The notes below the pieces were generated by a model. The model had not been told where the DNA came from and searched no databases. It saw only the letters and a list, made by a program, of their open reading frames with translations. Positions 23,713-32,789 of a stretch of DNA of 40,147 nt are shown in pieces. The stretch's first letter is position 1. The number at the start of each line of letters is the position of its first letter. The position numbers and the translations under genes are program-made. This DNA comes from an uncultured Ruminococcus sp. (GTDB taxonomy: Bacteria; Bacillota; Clostridia; Oscillospirales; Acutalibacteraceae). The stretch spans positions 6,159 through 46,305 of the forward strand of contig CADBCC010000012.1 in assembly GCA_902793125.1 (NCBI GenBank), read 5' to 3'.

Positions 23713-26343
23713 ATGGAATGGACAGGACTTAATGAACTGAGAGAGAAATTTTTATCATTTATGGAGAGTAAAGGATGCCTCAGGCTTCCTTCTTTTCCGT
23801 TAATTCCTAAAGACGATAACAGCCTTCTGCTTATCAACAGCGGTATGGCTCCGATGAAAAAATATTTCACAGGCGAGATTACTCCGCCTAAAACAAGGGT
23901 TACAACCTGCCAGAAATGTATCCGTACACCCGATATTGAGGAAGTCGGAAAAACCGACCGCCACGGAACTTACTTTGAGATGCTCGGAAACTTTTCTTTC
24001 GGAGATTATTTTAAGAAAGAAGCTACTGCATGGGCTTGGGAGTTCTTTACAAAAGTTTTGGAAATTCCCGAGGAAAAGCTCTATGTATCTGTTTATCAGG
24101 ATGATGACGAGGCTTACGATATCTGGACAAAACAGGTAGGCGTAGACGAAAGTCATATGGTGCGCTTAGGTAAAGCCGACAACTTCTGGGAGCACGGCAG
24201 CGGTCCCTGCGGACCTTGCTCCGAAATTTATTACGACCGCGGCGAAAAATACGGTTGCGGCAAGCCTGATTGTAAAGTCGGCTGTGAATGTGACCGTTAT
24301 ATGGAAGTATGGAATTTAGTATTTACTCAGTTTGACAACGACGGAAATAATAACTATACTCCGCTTGAGCATCCGAATATTGATACCGGAATGGGACTTG
24401 AGCGCCTCGCGTGCGTAATGCAGAATGTTGATAATCTTTTCCTCGTTGATACCGTCCAGAATATTATGAATCATATAAGTGATATTGTCGGCGTAAAATA
24501 CGGCGAAAGCGAGAAAACCGATATTTCGCTTCGGGTTATTACCGACCATATCCGTTCAACAACATTTATGATTGCCGACGGAGTTATGCCGTCTAACGAG
24601 GGCAGGGGATATGTATTAAGACGTCTTTTAAGACGAGCCGCCCGTCACGGACACATTTTAAAATATACCAAGCCTTTCCTTTATAAAGTTTGTGAAACCG
24701 TAATTAAGGAGAACGAGTCCGCTTATCCCGAACTCAGAGAAAAAGAGGACTTTATTGTAAAACTAATAAAAGTCGAAGAAGAAAACTTTGCGCGCACAAT
24801 TGCTCAGGGTATGGAGCTTTTGAACTCGCTTATTGATAAATCCACCAACAGAATTATCTCCGGCGAGGAAGCGTTTAAGCTGAATGATACTTTCGGTTTC
24901 CCGATTGACCTTACGCGCGAAATAGCTAAAGAGTCGGGAATTGAAGTTAACGTTGAACGCTTCAGAGAGCTTTTAAAGGAACAAAAAAGCCGAAGCAGAA
25001 AGGCGCGTAAAAACGCGGGAGCTGATGCCTGGATTTCCGATTCCACCGACTTGTCCGATATTAAGGCAACGGAATTTGCAGGCTATAAAGATTATGACGC
25101 GGAGTCAAAAATTCTCGCTATTGTCCGCGACGGAGAGAGAGTAGATATTGTTTCCGAGGGCGAAAGCGCGATTGTTGTAACCGAAAAAACTCCCTTCTAT
25201 GCCGAATCAGGCGGACAGATCGGTGATACCGGTTTTATTACCAACGAAAACTCTGAGGCTGAGGTAACTAATACAACAAAAGACGCTCAGGGAATTTTCC
25301 TGCATACACTTACCGTTAACAAAGGAGCGTTTACGGTTGGGGATAAGGTTAAACTTTCCATTGACAAAAAGCGCCGCGAATCTATCCGCCGTAACCATAC
25401 CGCCGCTCATCTTTTGCAGGCGGCTTTAAGAGAAGTTTTAGGTACTCACGTTGAACAGGCGGGACAGCTTGTAAATGAATTCTACGTTCGTTTTGACTTT
25501 ACACATTTCGAAGCTATGACAGCTAAGGAACTTATTGAAGTCGAATTGCTTGTAAACAAAAAGATTTTTGAGGGAATTGATGTTATAACTCGCGAAATGC
25601 CGATTGATGAAGCTAAAAAGCTCGGAGCTATGGCGCTGTTCGGAGAGAAATACGGCGACGTTGTAAGAGTAGTTAAGGCGGGCGATTTCTCGGTTGAACT
25701 TTGCGGAGGTACTCACGTAGATAATACTTCAAAAATCGGACTCTTTAAAATCCGCCAGGAAGGTTCCGTAGCCGCGGGCGTAAGACGTATTGAGGCGCTT
25801 ACAGGTTTCGGTGTGCTTGATTATCTTAACCGGGCTGTTGAAATGATCGGCAACGCGGCAAGCGTTTTTAAAATTAATGATCCGAGAAAGCTTATGGCCG
25901 CTGTTGTAAAAGTTTCGGATGAACTTAAAGCAAAAGATAAAGAAATTGAAATGCTTAAAAGCAAGTTAGCCGCTTCCAAGCTTAACGATATTCTTTCTTC
26001 GGCGGTTGACGTAAACGGAGTTTCTGTTATGGTTTCTTCCGTTAAGGATGTTCAGGGAGACCAGCTCAAGGATATGTGTAATATGTGCCTTGATAAAAGT
26101 GAGAAAGCGGTTGTTGTACTCTGCGGAATCAACGGAGAAAAAGGCACTTTTGCCTGCGCTTGCTCCAAAGAAGCGGTTGCGCTCGGTCTTAATGCGGGTA
26201 AAATCGTAAAAGCTGTTGCCCAGCTAACAGGCGGTAACGGCGGCGGTAAACCCGATATGGCTATGGCTGGAGCGAAAGACATTTCGAAAGTCAATGATGC
26301 TTTGAGCGAGGTAAAGAATATTGTCTCGGAATCGCTTTCATAA
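23713..26343 (+). CDS. alaS: Alanyl-tRNA synthetase
   Basis: A class II synthetase of 876 aa, full family length. It attaches alanine to tRNA-Ala and edits mischarged Ser/Gly. The N-terminal catalytic domain starts EWTGLNELREKFLSFMESKG, with motif 2 around TCQKCIRTPDIEEVGKTDRH and the motif 3 region MGLERLACVMQ. The editing domain has HTAAHLLQAALR (about residue 560) and CGGTHVDNTSKIG (about 665), the zinc-type HxxxH/CxxxH site. The oligomerisation/C-Ala domain has GGNGGGKPDMAMAGA near the end. The ATG at 23713 is chosen because GACGAGGAG precedes it; a TTG at 23692 is upstream of that RBS. The preceding leader replaces the T-box often found before Firmicute alaS. Confidence 0.97.
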   Translation: MEWTGLNELREKFLSFMESKGCLRLPSFPLIPKDDNSLLLINSGMAPMKKYFTGEITPPKTRVTTCQKCIRTPDIEEVGKTDRHGTYFEMLGNFSFGDYFKKEATAWAWEFFTKVLEIPEEKLYVSVYQDDDEAYDIWTKQVGVDESHMVRLGKADNFWEHGSGPCGPCSEIYYDRGEKYGCGKPDCKVGCECDRYMEVWNLVFTQFDNDGNNNYTPLEHPNIDTGMGLERLACVMQNVDNLFLVDTVQNIMNHISDIVGVKYGESEKTDISLRVITDHIRSTTFMIADGVMPSNEGRGYVLRRLLRRAARHGHILKYTKPFLYKVCETVIKENESAYPELREKEDFIVKLIKVEEENFARTIAQGMELLNSLIDKSTNRIISGEEAFKLNDTFGFPIDLTREIAKESGIEVNVERFRELLKEQKSRSRKARKNAGADAWISDSTDLSDIKATEFAGYKDYDAESKILAIVRDGERVDIVSEGESAIVVTEKTPFYAESGGQIGDTGFITNENSEAEVTNTTKDAQGIFLHTLTVNKGAFTVGDKVKLSIDKKRRESIRRNHTAAHLLQAALREVLGTHVEQAGQLVNEFYVRFDFTHFEAMTAKELIEVELLVNKKIFEGIDVITREMPIDEAKKLGAMALFGEKYGDVVRVVKAGDFSVELCGGTHVDNTSKIGLFKIRQEGSVAAGVRRIEALTGFGVLDYLNRAVEMIGNAASVFKINDPRKLMAAVVKVSDELKAKDKEIEMLKSKLAASKLNDILSSAVDVNGVSVMVSSVKDVQGDQLKDMCNMCLDKSEKAVVVLCGINGEKGTFACACSKEAVALGLNAGKIVKAVAQLTGGNGGGKPDMAMAGAKDISKVNDALSEVKNIVSESLS

Positions 26344-26361
26344 ATGAATAGGATATAAGAA

Positions 26362-26391
26362 AGAGGTCGACTTAGTCGACCTCTTGTTTTT
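26362..26391. terminator. Terminator between convergent alaS and rmuC
   Basis: A 10-bp stem AGAGGTCGAC/GTCGACCTCT (26362-26371 with 26375-26384) and a 3-nt loop, then TGTTTTTTAT. It is near-palindromic, so it can act for both strands. Confidence 0.85.
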
Positions 26392-26397
26392 TATCGT

Positions 26398-27666
26398 TTA
26401 TTCGTCTAATAATTCCGTAGAAGAATTATCTGCAATCTCTATACTTTGGACGTTTTTAAGTTTTCTTTGAATCTGGCGTGTTCTTACGCCGACGAGTTTA
26501 TCGAGTTCAGCGTTAGCCTGATTGATTCTCTGCTGGGTTTGCACGAGCACGTCGTTGAACTTATCGAACTCGGTTTTAACCTCGCCGAGTATTTTCCAGA
26601 CCTCAGCCGAACGCTGCTGAACCGCTAAGGTTTTAAAGCCCATTTGCAGGGAATTTAAAAGAGCGGCCATTGTGCTCGGACCTGCTACATTAACTTTGTA
26701 CTGACGCTGTAATATTTCCACCAACCCGCGGTTTACAACCTCGCTGTAAAGTCCCTCGAAAGGCAAAAACATAATCGCGAACTCCGTGGTGTTGGGCGGG
26801 TCAATGTATTTGTCCCTGATGTCTTTAGCTTCGTTTTTAATGGTTGTTGTGAGCGCTTTCGCGGCAAGGTTGATTTTCTCCTTGTCGCCTTCCTCAATCG
26901 CGTCACGCAGAGCCGCGTAAGTATCGCCCGGGAATTTTGAGTCGATTGGTAAGTATATGAAGCTGTCGTCCTCGGCGGGGAGTTTAACCGCAAATTCAAC
27001 AACATTCTTCGAGCCTTTCTTGGTAGCGACATTTTCGTCGTACTGTTCGGGAGAGAGTATTTCCGAAAGAATCGCGCCGAGCTGAATCTCGCCGACAATT
27101 CCGCGCGTCTTGACGTTCGTAAGAACTTTCTTTAAGTCGCCGACGCCGACGGCTAAGGTCTGCATCTCGCCGAGTCCCTTATAAACCTGTTCAAGCCTCT
27201 GATTTACAAGTTCAAAGCTCTTGTTCATTTTTTCTTCGAGAGTGTTCTGGAGCTTTTCGTCAACAGTTTTACGCATTTCCTCAAGCTGTTTGTTGTTATC
27301 TTCCTGGATATATGTAAGCTTGGTTTCCACAGACTTTCTTATTAAATCGAGTTTCTGCTCGTTTTCGAGCGAGAAAGTCTTTAGCCGTGATTCCAGGTTG
27401 TCCATCTTTTCCTGCTGTAAGCGTGAAAACTGATTCTGGTTTTCCGAAATCATTTCGCCCATACTTTTTACCGACTGCTGTGTTGAGGCTGTAAGTTCCT
27501 GGCGAAGCAGGCTCGACTGCTTTTGCTGTTCTTCTGTAATTTTTGAAATAATCTCCGCTGAATTATCCGAGCTCTTGTTTTTTAAAGCGATAATTATAGC
27601 CGCGAAAGAAAGAACAGCGGTAATTGCCGAAAGAATAATAATTGTTATTAATAATGTATCGTTCAT
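26398..27666 (-). CDS. rmuC: RmuC family DNA recombination protein
   Basis: 422 aa. One N-terminal helix (LLITIIILSAITAVLSFAA, residues 4-22) is followed by a long coiled coil (about 35-190; Gln/Glu/Lys/Leu-rich). The RmuC nuclease-like domain (about 190-380) has signature segments RGIVGEIQLGAILSEILSPEQ, LPIDSKFPGDTYAAL and TTEFAIMFLPFEGLYSEV, quoted here in part. RmuC limits inversion of DNA repeats in E. coli and is predicted to be a membrane-tethered nuclease of the PD-(D/E)XK type. The ATG at 27666 follows GGGAGGTCAGGAT; a longer reading from 27717 would include the promoter and was rejected. Confidence 0.92.
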   Translation of the reverse strand: MNDTLLITIIILSAITAVLSFAAIIIALKNKSSDNSAEIISKITEEQQKQSSLLRQELTASTQQSVKSMGEMISENQNQFSRLQQEKMDNLESRLKTFSLENEQKLDLIRKSVETKLTYIQEDNNKQLEEMRKTVDEKLQNTLEEKMNKSFELVNQRLEQVYKGLGEMQTLAVGVGDLKKVLTNVKTRGIVGEIQLGAILSEILSPEQYDENVATKKGSKNVVEFAVKLPAEDDSFIYLPIDSKFPGDTYAALRDAIEEGDKEKINLAAKALTTTIKNEAKDIRDKYIDPPNTTEFAIMFLPFEGLYSEVVNRGLVEILQRQYKVNVAGPSTMAALLNSLQMGFKTLAVQQRSAEVWKILGEVKTEFDKFNDVLVQTQQRINQANAELDKLVGVRTRQIQRKLKNVQSIEIADNSSTELLDE

Positions 27667-27688
27667 ATCCTGACCTCCCGATAGTTTA

Positions 27689-27717
27689 ATCTTAACATTT
27701 CGTGAGCTAAAAATCAA
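27689..27717 (-). promoter_or_regulatory. Sigma-A promoter of rmuC
   Basis: Minus-strand TTGATT (27717-27712), 17-nt spacer, TAAGAT (27694-27689), about 20 nt before the start codon. Confidence 0.65.
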
Positions 27718-27755
27718 TATTCAAAGTAATATCTGTCCCTTTTTAAGGACAAAGA

Positions 27756-27789
27756 ATTCTAAGTTTTCGCTTCGCGGGAGTTTTTAGAA
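27756..27789. other. Stem-loop in the rmuC/surface-protein intergenic region
   Basis: TTCTAA near 27757 pairs with TTAGAA near 27784, around an inner GC/GU helix capped by TTC. A second small hairpin (TGTCC 27734/GGACA 27747) lies beside it. Both fall between the divergent promoters at 27689 and 27868. Function not evident. Confidence 0.35.
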
Positions 27790-27867
27790 ACAGGGATGAT
27801 ATTTTTAACAGTTTTTTCGATAACTAAAAATGTGCAAATTAGCTAAAAATCAGTCTTGTTTTTTGGA

Positions 27868-27896
27868 TTGCGAAAAGTGTTTACGTATGATAGAAT
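27868..27896 (+). promoter_or_regulatory. Sigma-A promoter of the four-repeat surface protein gene
   Basis: TTGCGA (27868-27873), 17-nt spacer, TAGAAT (27891-27896). The -10 is identical to that of the C39-like peptidase gene. Confidence 0.65.
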
Positions 27897-27926
27897 AATT
27901 ATAAATACAATCTCAAGGAGGTTAAT

Positions 27927-30098
27927 ATGAAAGCTTTTAAAAAATCTTTATGCGTAGTTTTATCCGCTCTTATGCTCGTAAGTGTATTTGCGGTTGGTTC
28001 GCTTACCGCGGGCGCCGCGTCAATTACTTCGGTAACAATCGACGGGATTTTTGAGCCCGCCGAGGGAAACAGATTTGACGATACCGCGAAGTGTGAAACA
28101 GACGGTTATACAATCGATCATATAAGCTGGTATGATTATTCGAATAACAAGTGGATGACCTCGAGCGACAAATTTGTCGAGGGCACCGTATACGAGGTTA
28201 ATGTTAACGTTAAGGCTGATGATGGCAACAGCTTTGCCGATATGAGCTCTGTAACAGGTACAATCAATTCCTATAACGCGACCATAGGCAAGGTTACTAT
28301 GGAGGATCCCGAGCAGTATCTGAACCTTTCCTATAAATTTACAGCTACAAAGGAGAATACCGAAATATCCTCTGTCGCTATTTCGGGATTACACGCTCCT
28401 GTCGCCGGTTCCAAACTCGATTTTTCATATAATGACAGCAGTTCGTTATATAATATTGAAGCTTTTGAGTGGCGTAATCCAGACACAGACGATATTTACA
28501 GTAAAAGCTATATCGCTGAAGTGAATACAACTTATCAGGCGCGTTTCTACCTTACGCCCAAAGAAGGTTATCAGTTTTTCGATAATATTGTCGCGACAGT
28601 AAACGGCGTAAAAGCTGAAGTTTATTCTGTTTCAGGTTATACAGAGTTGGAAAAAGCTGTTGTTATTTGTAATTTTAACGCGGGCGATGTTGTTACGGAA
28701 CCCGAGACAACCGAACCCGCTACTGAACCCGCAACTGTTGAGCCCAAGGAAACTACCGCTCCGATTGATGAAAAATCAATAACAAATATCGGTGTTGTAA
28801 GCGTAGTTGAACCCGAAATCGGCGAAAAAGCGAACGACAAAGCATATCCGTTCTATGGATCACCTTTCAATATCCAGTCGGTAGCATGGTACAATAAAAC
28901 CGACGGATATATGATGATGATTGGCGATGATAAGTTTGAAGCGGATAAAACCTATACCGCGAGAGTATGGGTATCCGTAAAAAGCGGTTACTCGTTTAAT
29001 AATCCTACGGCTACAATTAACGAAAAGACTGCTAAAGTATTCGAGGAAGACGGATACGATAAAGAGATCAGCTTACTTGTTACCCGCGATTTCAGCACTC
29101 CCGCTGAGCAGAGCGACCCCGAGATGATTACCGACGTAAATATCACGGGCGTAGTTGAGCCGAAAGACGGAAAGACTCCGTCCGCGAAAGCTACGGGTGA
29201 GGAGAATTATTTCATCGAATCGGTAACTTGGTATAATTCTACCGATTCAGCCGACATAAAAGCTCCCGATATCTTTGAAAAGGGAAAAGAGTATTGTGTT
29301 AATATATTCCTCCGTCCGCACGCGGGCTACAGGTTTAATTACAACCCGAAAAACACTAATGAGCTAAATATAAACGCTACAGTTAACGGGATTAGCGCGA
29401 ACAGCTTCACTGTTTCTACTTATTCGAAAGGCGAGTATATTCATATAAACTGCAGCTTTATCGCGACAGAAGCCGATATAAAAGAAACTACAGCTCCTGT
29501 TGAAGAAACTACAGCTCCCGAAACTACTGAGCCTCCGACAGACAAGTCGACCGAGCCCGAAGAAACTTCCACCGAGTCGGAAGTAGTTACCACCGAGCCT
29601 CAGACACAGCCTGATACTACATCAACTAATCCTATAGTAATACCCACAATCCCCGAAGTTAATCCAACCGATCCTGTAGTAATTCCTACAACTCCCGAAG
29701 TTAATCCTACTAATCCTGTAGTTATTCCCACAACTCCCGAAGTTAATCCTACCGCTCCTCCCGCGAACAGCGTTACCAAAAAAAGTGCTAATCCGATAAA
29801 GGTAGCCGCTAAAGCGAAAACCGTTAAGGCGAAAAAGGTTAAGAAAAAGAAAGTAACAGTAAAGCCTCTGACGATTAAAAACGCTAAGGGTAATGTGAAA
29901 ATCACTAAGGTTAAAAAGGGTACGACTTCTAAAATCTATAAGAAAATAAAAGTCAACTCAAAGACAGGCGCGATTACTTTTAAAAAGGGTAAGTATAAGA
30001 AAAAGACCTATAAAGTTAAGCTTAAAATTGTTGTAAGCGGAAATGATAAATACAATGCTAAAACAATTTATAAAACGGTAAAAATTAAGATTAAATAA
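27927..30098 (+). CDS. Secreted multi-repeat surface protein with Thr/Pro linker and Lys-rich C-terminus
   Basis: A 723-aa exported protein. A signal peptide (about 1-31, ending LTAGAAS) leads to four related beta-rich repeats of 100-115 aa (about 33-145, 146-255, 287-400, 401-518). Each starts I(T/S)xVxIxGxxEPxxG, has a W(Y/R)N/D motif in the middle, then F(E)xGxxYxxxxxLxxxxGYxF and often a VNG turn. Repeats 2 and 3 are split by a TEPATEPAT linker. A long Thr/Glu/Pro linker (about 520-610) contains three 14-aa tandem units NPxVIPTxPEVNPT. The last 100 residues form a Lys-rich domain (KKGTTSKIYKKIKV...KGKYKKKTYKVKLK, quoted in part) seen on many clostridial surface proteins. No LPXTG or dockerin. 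Probable ligand or polysaccharide binder; function unknown. Confidence 0.75.
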   Translation: MKAFKKSLCVVLSALMLVSVFAVGSLTAGAASITSVTIDGIFEPAEGNRFDDTAKCETDGYTIDHISWYDYSNNKWMTSSDKFVEGTVYEVNVNVKADDGNSFADMSSVTGTINSYNATIGKVTMEDPEQYLNLSYKFTATKENTEISSVAISGLHAPVAGSKLDFSYNDSSSLYNIEAFEWRNPDTDDIYSKSYIAEVNTTYQARFYLTPKEGYQFFDNIVATVNGVKAEVYSVSGYTELEKAVVICNFNAGDVVTEPETTEPATEPATVEPKETTAPIDEKSITNIGVVSVVEPEIGEKANDKAYPFYGSPFNIQSVAWYNKTDGYMMMIGDDKFEADKTYTARVWVSVKSGYSFNNPTATINEKTAKVFEEDGYDKEISLLVTRDFSTPAEQSDPEMITDVNITGVVEPKDGKTPSAKATGEENYFIESVTWYNSTDSADIKAPDIFEKGKEYCVNIFLRPHAGYRFNYNPKNTNELNINATVNGISANSFTVSTYSKGEYIHINCSFIATEADIKETTAPVEETTAPETTEPPTDKSTEPEETSTESEVVTTEPQTQPDTTSTNPIVIPTIPEVNPTDPVVIPTTPEVNPTNPVVIPTTPEVNPTAPPANSVTKKSANPIKVAAKAKTVKAKKVKKKKVTVKPLTIKNAKGNVKITKVKKGTTSKIYKKIKVNSKTGAITFKKGKYKKKTYKVKLKIVVSGNDKYNAKTIYKTVKIKIK
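29628..29753 (+). repeat. Three 42-bp tandem repeats coding NPxVIPTxPEVNPT
   Basis: In-frame units at 29628-29669, 29670-29711 and 29712-29753 encode 14-aa copies with changes at positions 1, 3 and 8. They extend the Thr/Pro stalk of the surface protein and are likely to vary in number between strains. Confidence 0.85.
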
Positions 30099-30100
30099 AA

Positions 30101-30131
30101 TTAAGGGACTGCGTTGCAGTCCCTTAAAATT
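30101..30131. terminator. Terminator between the surface protein gene and potD
   Basis: A perfect 11-bp stem (30101-30111 with 30115-30125), loop GTT, A/T-rich tails on both sides; it serves both convergent genes. Confidence 0.85.
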
Positions 30132-30142
30132 TTGAAAACATT

Positions 30143-31207
30143 TTATTTTGAAATCATTTTTGTGAATTGTTCCTGCATATAAGCGTATGTGTCATCGCTT
30201 ACGTTTCGGAAGGTGTAGCATTTTTCGAGATACTCATCGGGCGGATATACAAGATTGCTTTCTCTCTGTTTTTTCGGAAGAAGTTTCTTAGCGCTCTTTA
30301 CGGGGCTTGCGTAGGTTATATATTTTGAGTTAGCCGCCGAGATGTCAGCTCTCGTCATATAGTTAATAAATTTATGAGCGCCCTCAACGTTTTCGGCGTT
30401 TTTGGGAATACACATAGCGTCAACAAAAAGGTTGGAACCTTCTTTCGGAAGTACACCCACCAAGTTTTCGTTATTTTTCATCATTGTGTAAATATCACCC
30501 GCGTAGTACGGAGCAACAGCCGCCTGGTCTTTTTCCATTTCGGCAAAGACCTGATCCATAACGTATTTTTTTAGAAGCGGTTTTTGTTCTTTTAATTTTA
30601 CGGTCGCTTTGTCTACGCCTTTTTTGTCAAAGTTTGTAGGGTCAACCGAGCATAACTGCATTGCGATAGCATAAGCGTCGCGGTCGTTGCTGAACTGAAG
30701 AATCTTTCCCTTAAGTTTTTTGTCCCATAAAGCCTTCCAGCTGTCGGGAGCGTTTTTAACCATTTTTTTATTGTATACAAGTCCGGTAACATTCCATGAA
30801 TAGGGAACGGAATACTCGCCTTTTAAATCATAAGGAGGTTTTTTAAGGTTATCCATAATGTCGCTTGCGTTAGGGATTTTTTTCATATCAAGCTTCTGGA
30901 GCAAGCCTTCGGTTTTTAATTTCTCAACCATATAATCCGAGGGGATAATTACGTCGTAGCTTGTGTTGCTTGACTTTAAAAGATTGTAAAGTTCCTCGTT
31001 GGTTTCGTAGGTTGTGTAGTTTACTTTTATATTGTATTCTTCCTCGAATTTATCAATTGTGTCGATGTTGCCGTCGCTTCCTTCGGCAACATAATCGCCC
31101 CAGTTGTATACGTTTATCTCTCCGTCATAAGATGAACAGGAAGACATAATCGCCGCGCTCGTAAATAAAAGCGCGCATACAGTTAAAATACAGATAAATT
31201 TTTTCAT
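30143..31207 (-). CDS. potD: Spermidine/putrescine-binding lipoprotein PotD
   Basis: A 354-aa extracellular solute-binding protein of the PotD/PotF family. An N-terminal lipoprotein signal with Cys at AAIMSSCSS (about residue 25) indicates a lipid anchor. The mature N-terminus INVYNWGDYVAEG is the classic PotD opening. YDVIIPSDYMVEKL, APYYAGDIYTMM and the C-terminal FINYMTRADISAANSKYI-type block (in part) also match. It delivers polyamines to the PotBC channel. It is the last gene of the potABCD operon, 5 nt after potC, with AAAGG before the ATG. Confidence 0.93.
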   Translation of the reverse strand: MKKFICILTVCALLFTSAAIMSSCSSYDGEINVYNWGDYVAEGSDGNIDTIDKFEEEYNIKVNYTTYETNEELYNLLKSSNTSYDVIIPSDYMVEKLKTEGLLQKLDMKKIPNASDIMDNLKKPPYDLKGEYSVPYSWNVTGLVYNKKMVKNAPDSWKALWDKKLKGKILQFSNDRDAYAIAMQLCSVDPTNFDKKGVDKATVKLKEQKPLLKKYVMDQVFAEMEKDQAAVAPYYAGDIYTMMKNNENLVGVLPKEGSNLFVDAMCIPKNAENVEGAHKFINYMTRADISAANSKYITYASPVKSAKKLLPKKQRESNLVYPPDEYLEKCYTFRNVSDDTYAYMQEQFTKMISK

Positions 31208-31212
31208 TTTTT

Positions 31213-31998
31213 CTATACCTTTCTTTTTTCTTGATTTTTGTCTTTTATATTAATTATTATCATAAGAATCAGTACGGCGACAAACATAAGCGCCGAAAGC
31301 GCGTTGATTTTCGGCGATATGCGCTGATGAGTCATAGAGTAGATCTGGATTGATAAGGTCTGAAAGCTTGAACCTCGCGTAAAATAGGTTATTACAAAAT
31401 CATCCATCGAGAATGTAAAGCTCATAAGAAATCCCGAGAACATTCCCGGCATAAGCTCGTGAATAACAACTTTCCTGAACGCCTGCCATTGGTTGCAGCC
31501 GAGGTCGAGAGCCGCTTCGTAAACCGCGTAGTCCATATGTCTGATTCTCGGAAGAACATTAAGAACAACGTAAGGCGTGCAAAAAGTTATGTGCGCCAAA
31601 AGCACGGTTATAAATCCCATTTTAAAATGCAGAGCTGTTCCGAGCAAGGTGAACATAAGCATAAGCGCAACGCCCGTTACAATATCGGGTGTTAAAATCT
31701 CAATGTTGCCTGCGTTTTGCAGAAGAATTTTCTTTTTACCTTTAAAGTTATTTATGCCTATCGCTGCCATAGTTCCGAGCACCGTCGCGAATAATGACGC
31801 TAAAAGGGCGATTAAAAGCGTGTTCCACAGCGAACTTATAATCTGACTGTCTTTAAAAAGGTCAGCGTACCAGCGTAAAGTAAAGCCTTTCCATACTGTG
31901 GTTTTTCCGTCGTTAAAGCTGAATAAAATCAGGGTTAGAATCGGAACGTACATAAACAAGATGATTAAGGCGGTGTAGATTTTTGAAAATTTTTTCAT
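31213..31998 (-). CDS. potC: Spermidine/putrescine ABC permease PotC
   Basis: A 261-aa inner-membrane permease with six predicted helices. The EAA loop contacting PotA is YEAALDLGCNQWQAFRKVVI near residue 160, matching the EAA-x3-G-x9-I-x-LP pattern. The opening KIYTALIILFMYVPILTLILFSF resembles E. coli PotC and is quoted here by its core MYVPILTLILFSF. It pairs with PotB to form the pore. The start overlaps the potB stop by 4 nt (ATGA type), so translation is coupled. Confidence 0.93.
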   Translation of the reverse strand: MKKFSKIYTALIILFMYVPILTLILFSFNDGKTTVWKGFTLRWYADLFKDSQIISSLWNTLLIALLASLFATVLGTMAAIGINNFKGKKKILLQNAGNIEILTPDIVTGVALMLMFTLLGTALHFKMGFITVLLAHITFCTPYVVLNVLPRIRHMDYAVYEAALDLGCNQWQAFRKVVIHELMPGMFSGFLMSFTFSMDDFVITYFTRGSSFQTLSIQIYSMTHQRISPKINALSALMFVAVLILMIIINIKDKNQEKRKV

Positions 31999-32789
31999 TG
32001 CGCGATCGCCTCCTCATCTCCGAAGAAATTGAGAATAATAAGGAAGATAAGAATAGCGACCATAAGTATAAGCGCGATTGCGGAGCCTGTGTTTTGATCG
32101 CTCCAGAAAATTCTGTCAATAACGTCGCCTATCATAATGTCGTCAACTCCGCCGAGATACTGAGCTACTAAAAAAGTACTTGCCGACGGTACGAATACCA
32201 TCGTAATTCCCGAAACAATACCGGGAATACTAAGCGGAAATACAACTTTACGCATAACTTTAATTTTATTCGAGCCTAAATCCTCGGCGGCTTCAATCAG
32301 GCCGTTGTCGATTTTAGCCATAACCGAATAAAGCGGAAGCACCATAAACGGCAGGTATTCGTAAACCATACCGAGTATTACGGCACCCTGGTTTCCGAGT
32401 AAGGTCGTATGGATGCCGAGAAAGGAAAGCATTGTGTCAACAGGCCCGCCGTTTTGCAAAAGCGTAAGCCACGCGTAAATTCTGAGCAGGAAATTCATCC
32501 ACATAGGAATCATTATAATCATTGTGAGAGCGTTCTGTACGTTCCGTTTCTGACGGCTCATAATATAGGCGATAGGGTAGGCTAAAATAAGGCAGATTAA
32601 GGTTGAAATAAAGGCAATCCAAAGGCTTCGCAGGAATACATCAAAATAACCGAAAGCTTTTGAAAACGCCTCGAGCGAAAAAGTTCCGTTTCTGTCGGTA
32701 AAAGCCGAGAAAAGAATAAGCAGAAGCGGAATCATCGTAAATACAACCATCCAGATTATATACGGAATAGAAGGGCGTTTAAGTTTCAT
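31995..32789 (-). CDS. potB: Spermidine/putrescine ABC permease PotB
   Basis: A 264-aa six-helix permease. Opening [20 protein letters not shown] and EAA loop [19 protein letters not shown] near residue 165 are those of PotB. The ATG at 32789 follows GGAGGG with a 6-nt gap and overlaps the potA end by 11 nt; the longer reading from 32855 lies inside potA without an RBS and was rejected. It forms the transmembrane channel with PotC. Confidence 0.92.
   Translation of the reverse strand: MKLKRPSIPYIIWMVVFTMIPLLLILFSAFTDRNGTFSLEAFSKAFGYFDVFLRSLWIAFISTLICLILAYPIAYIMSRQKRNVQNALTMIIMIPMWMNFLLRIYAWLTLLQNGGPVDTMLSFLGIHTTLLGNQGAVILGMVYEYLPFMVLPLYSVMAKIDNGLIEAAEDLGSNKIKVMRKVVFPLSIPGIVSGITMVFVPSASTFLVAQYLGGVDDIMIGDVIDRIFWSDQNTGSAIALILMVAILIFLIILNFFGDEEAIAQ

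Noticed and set aside
27667-27717. 17-residue N-terminal extension of RmuC
   Set aside because: It would include the predicted -35/-10 and lacks an RBS; the membrane helix begins properly from the ATG at 27666.
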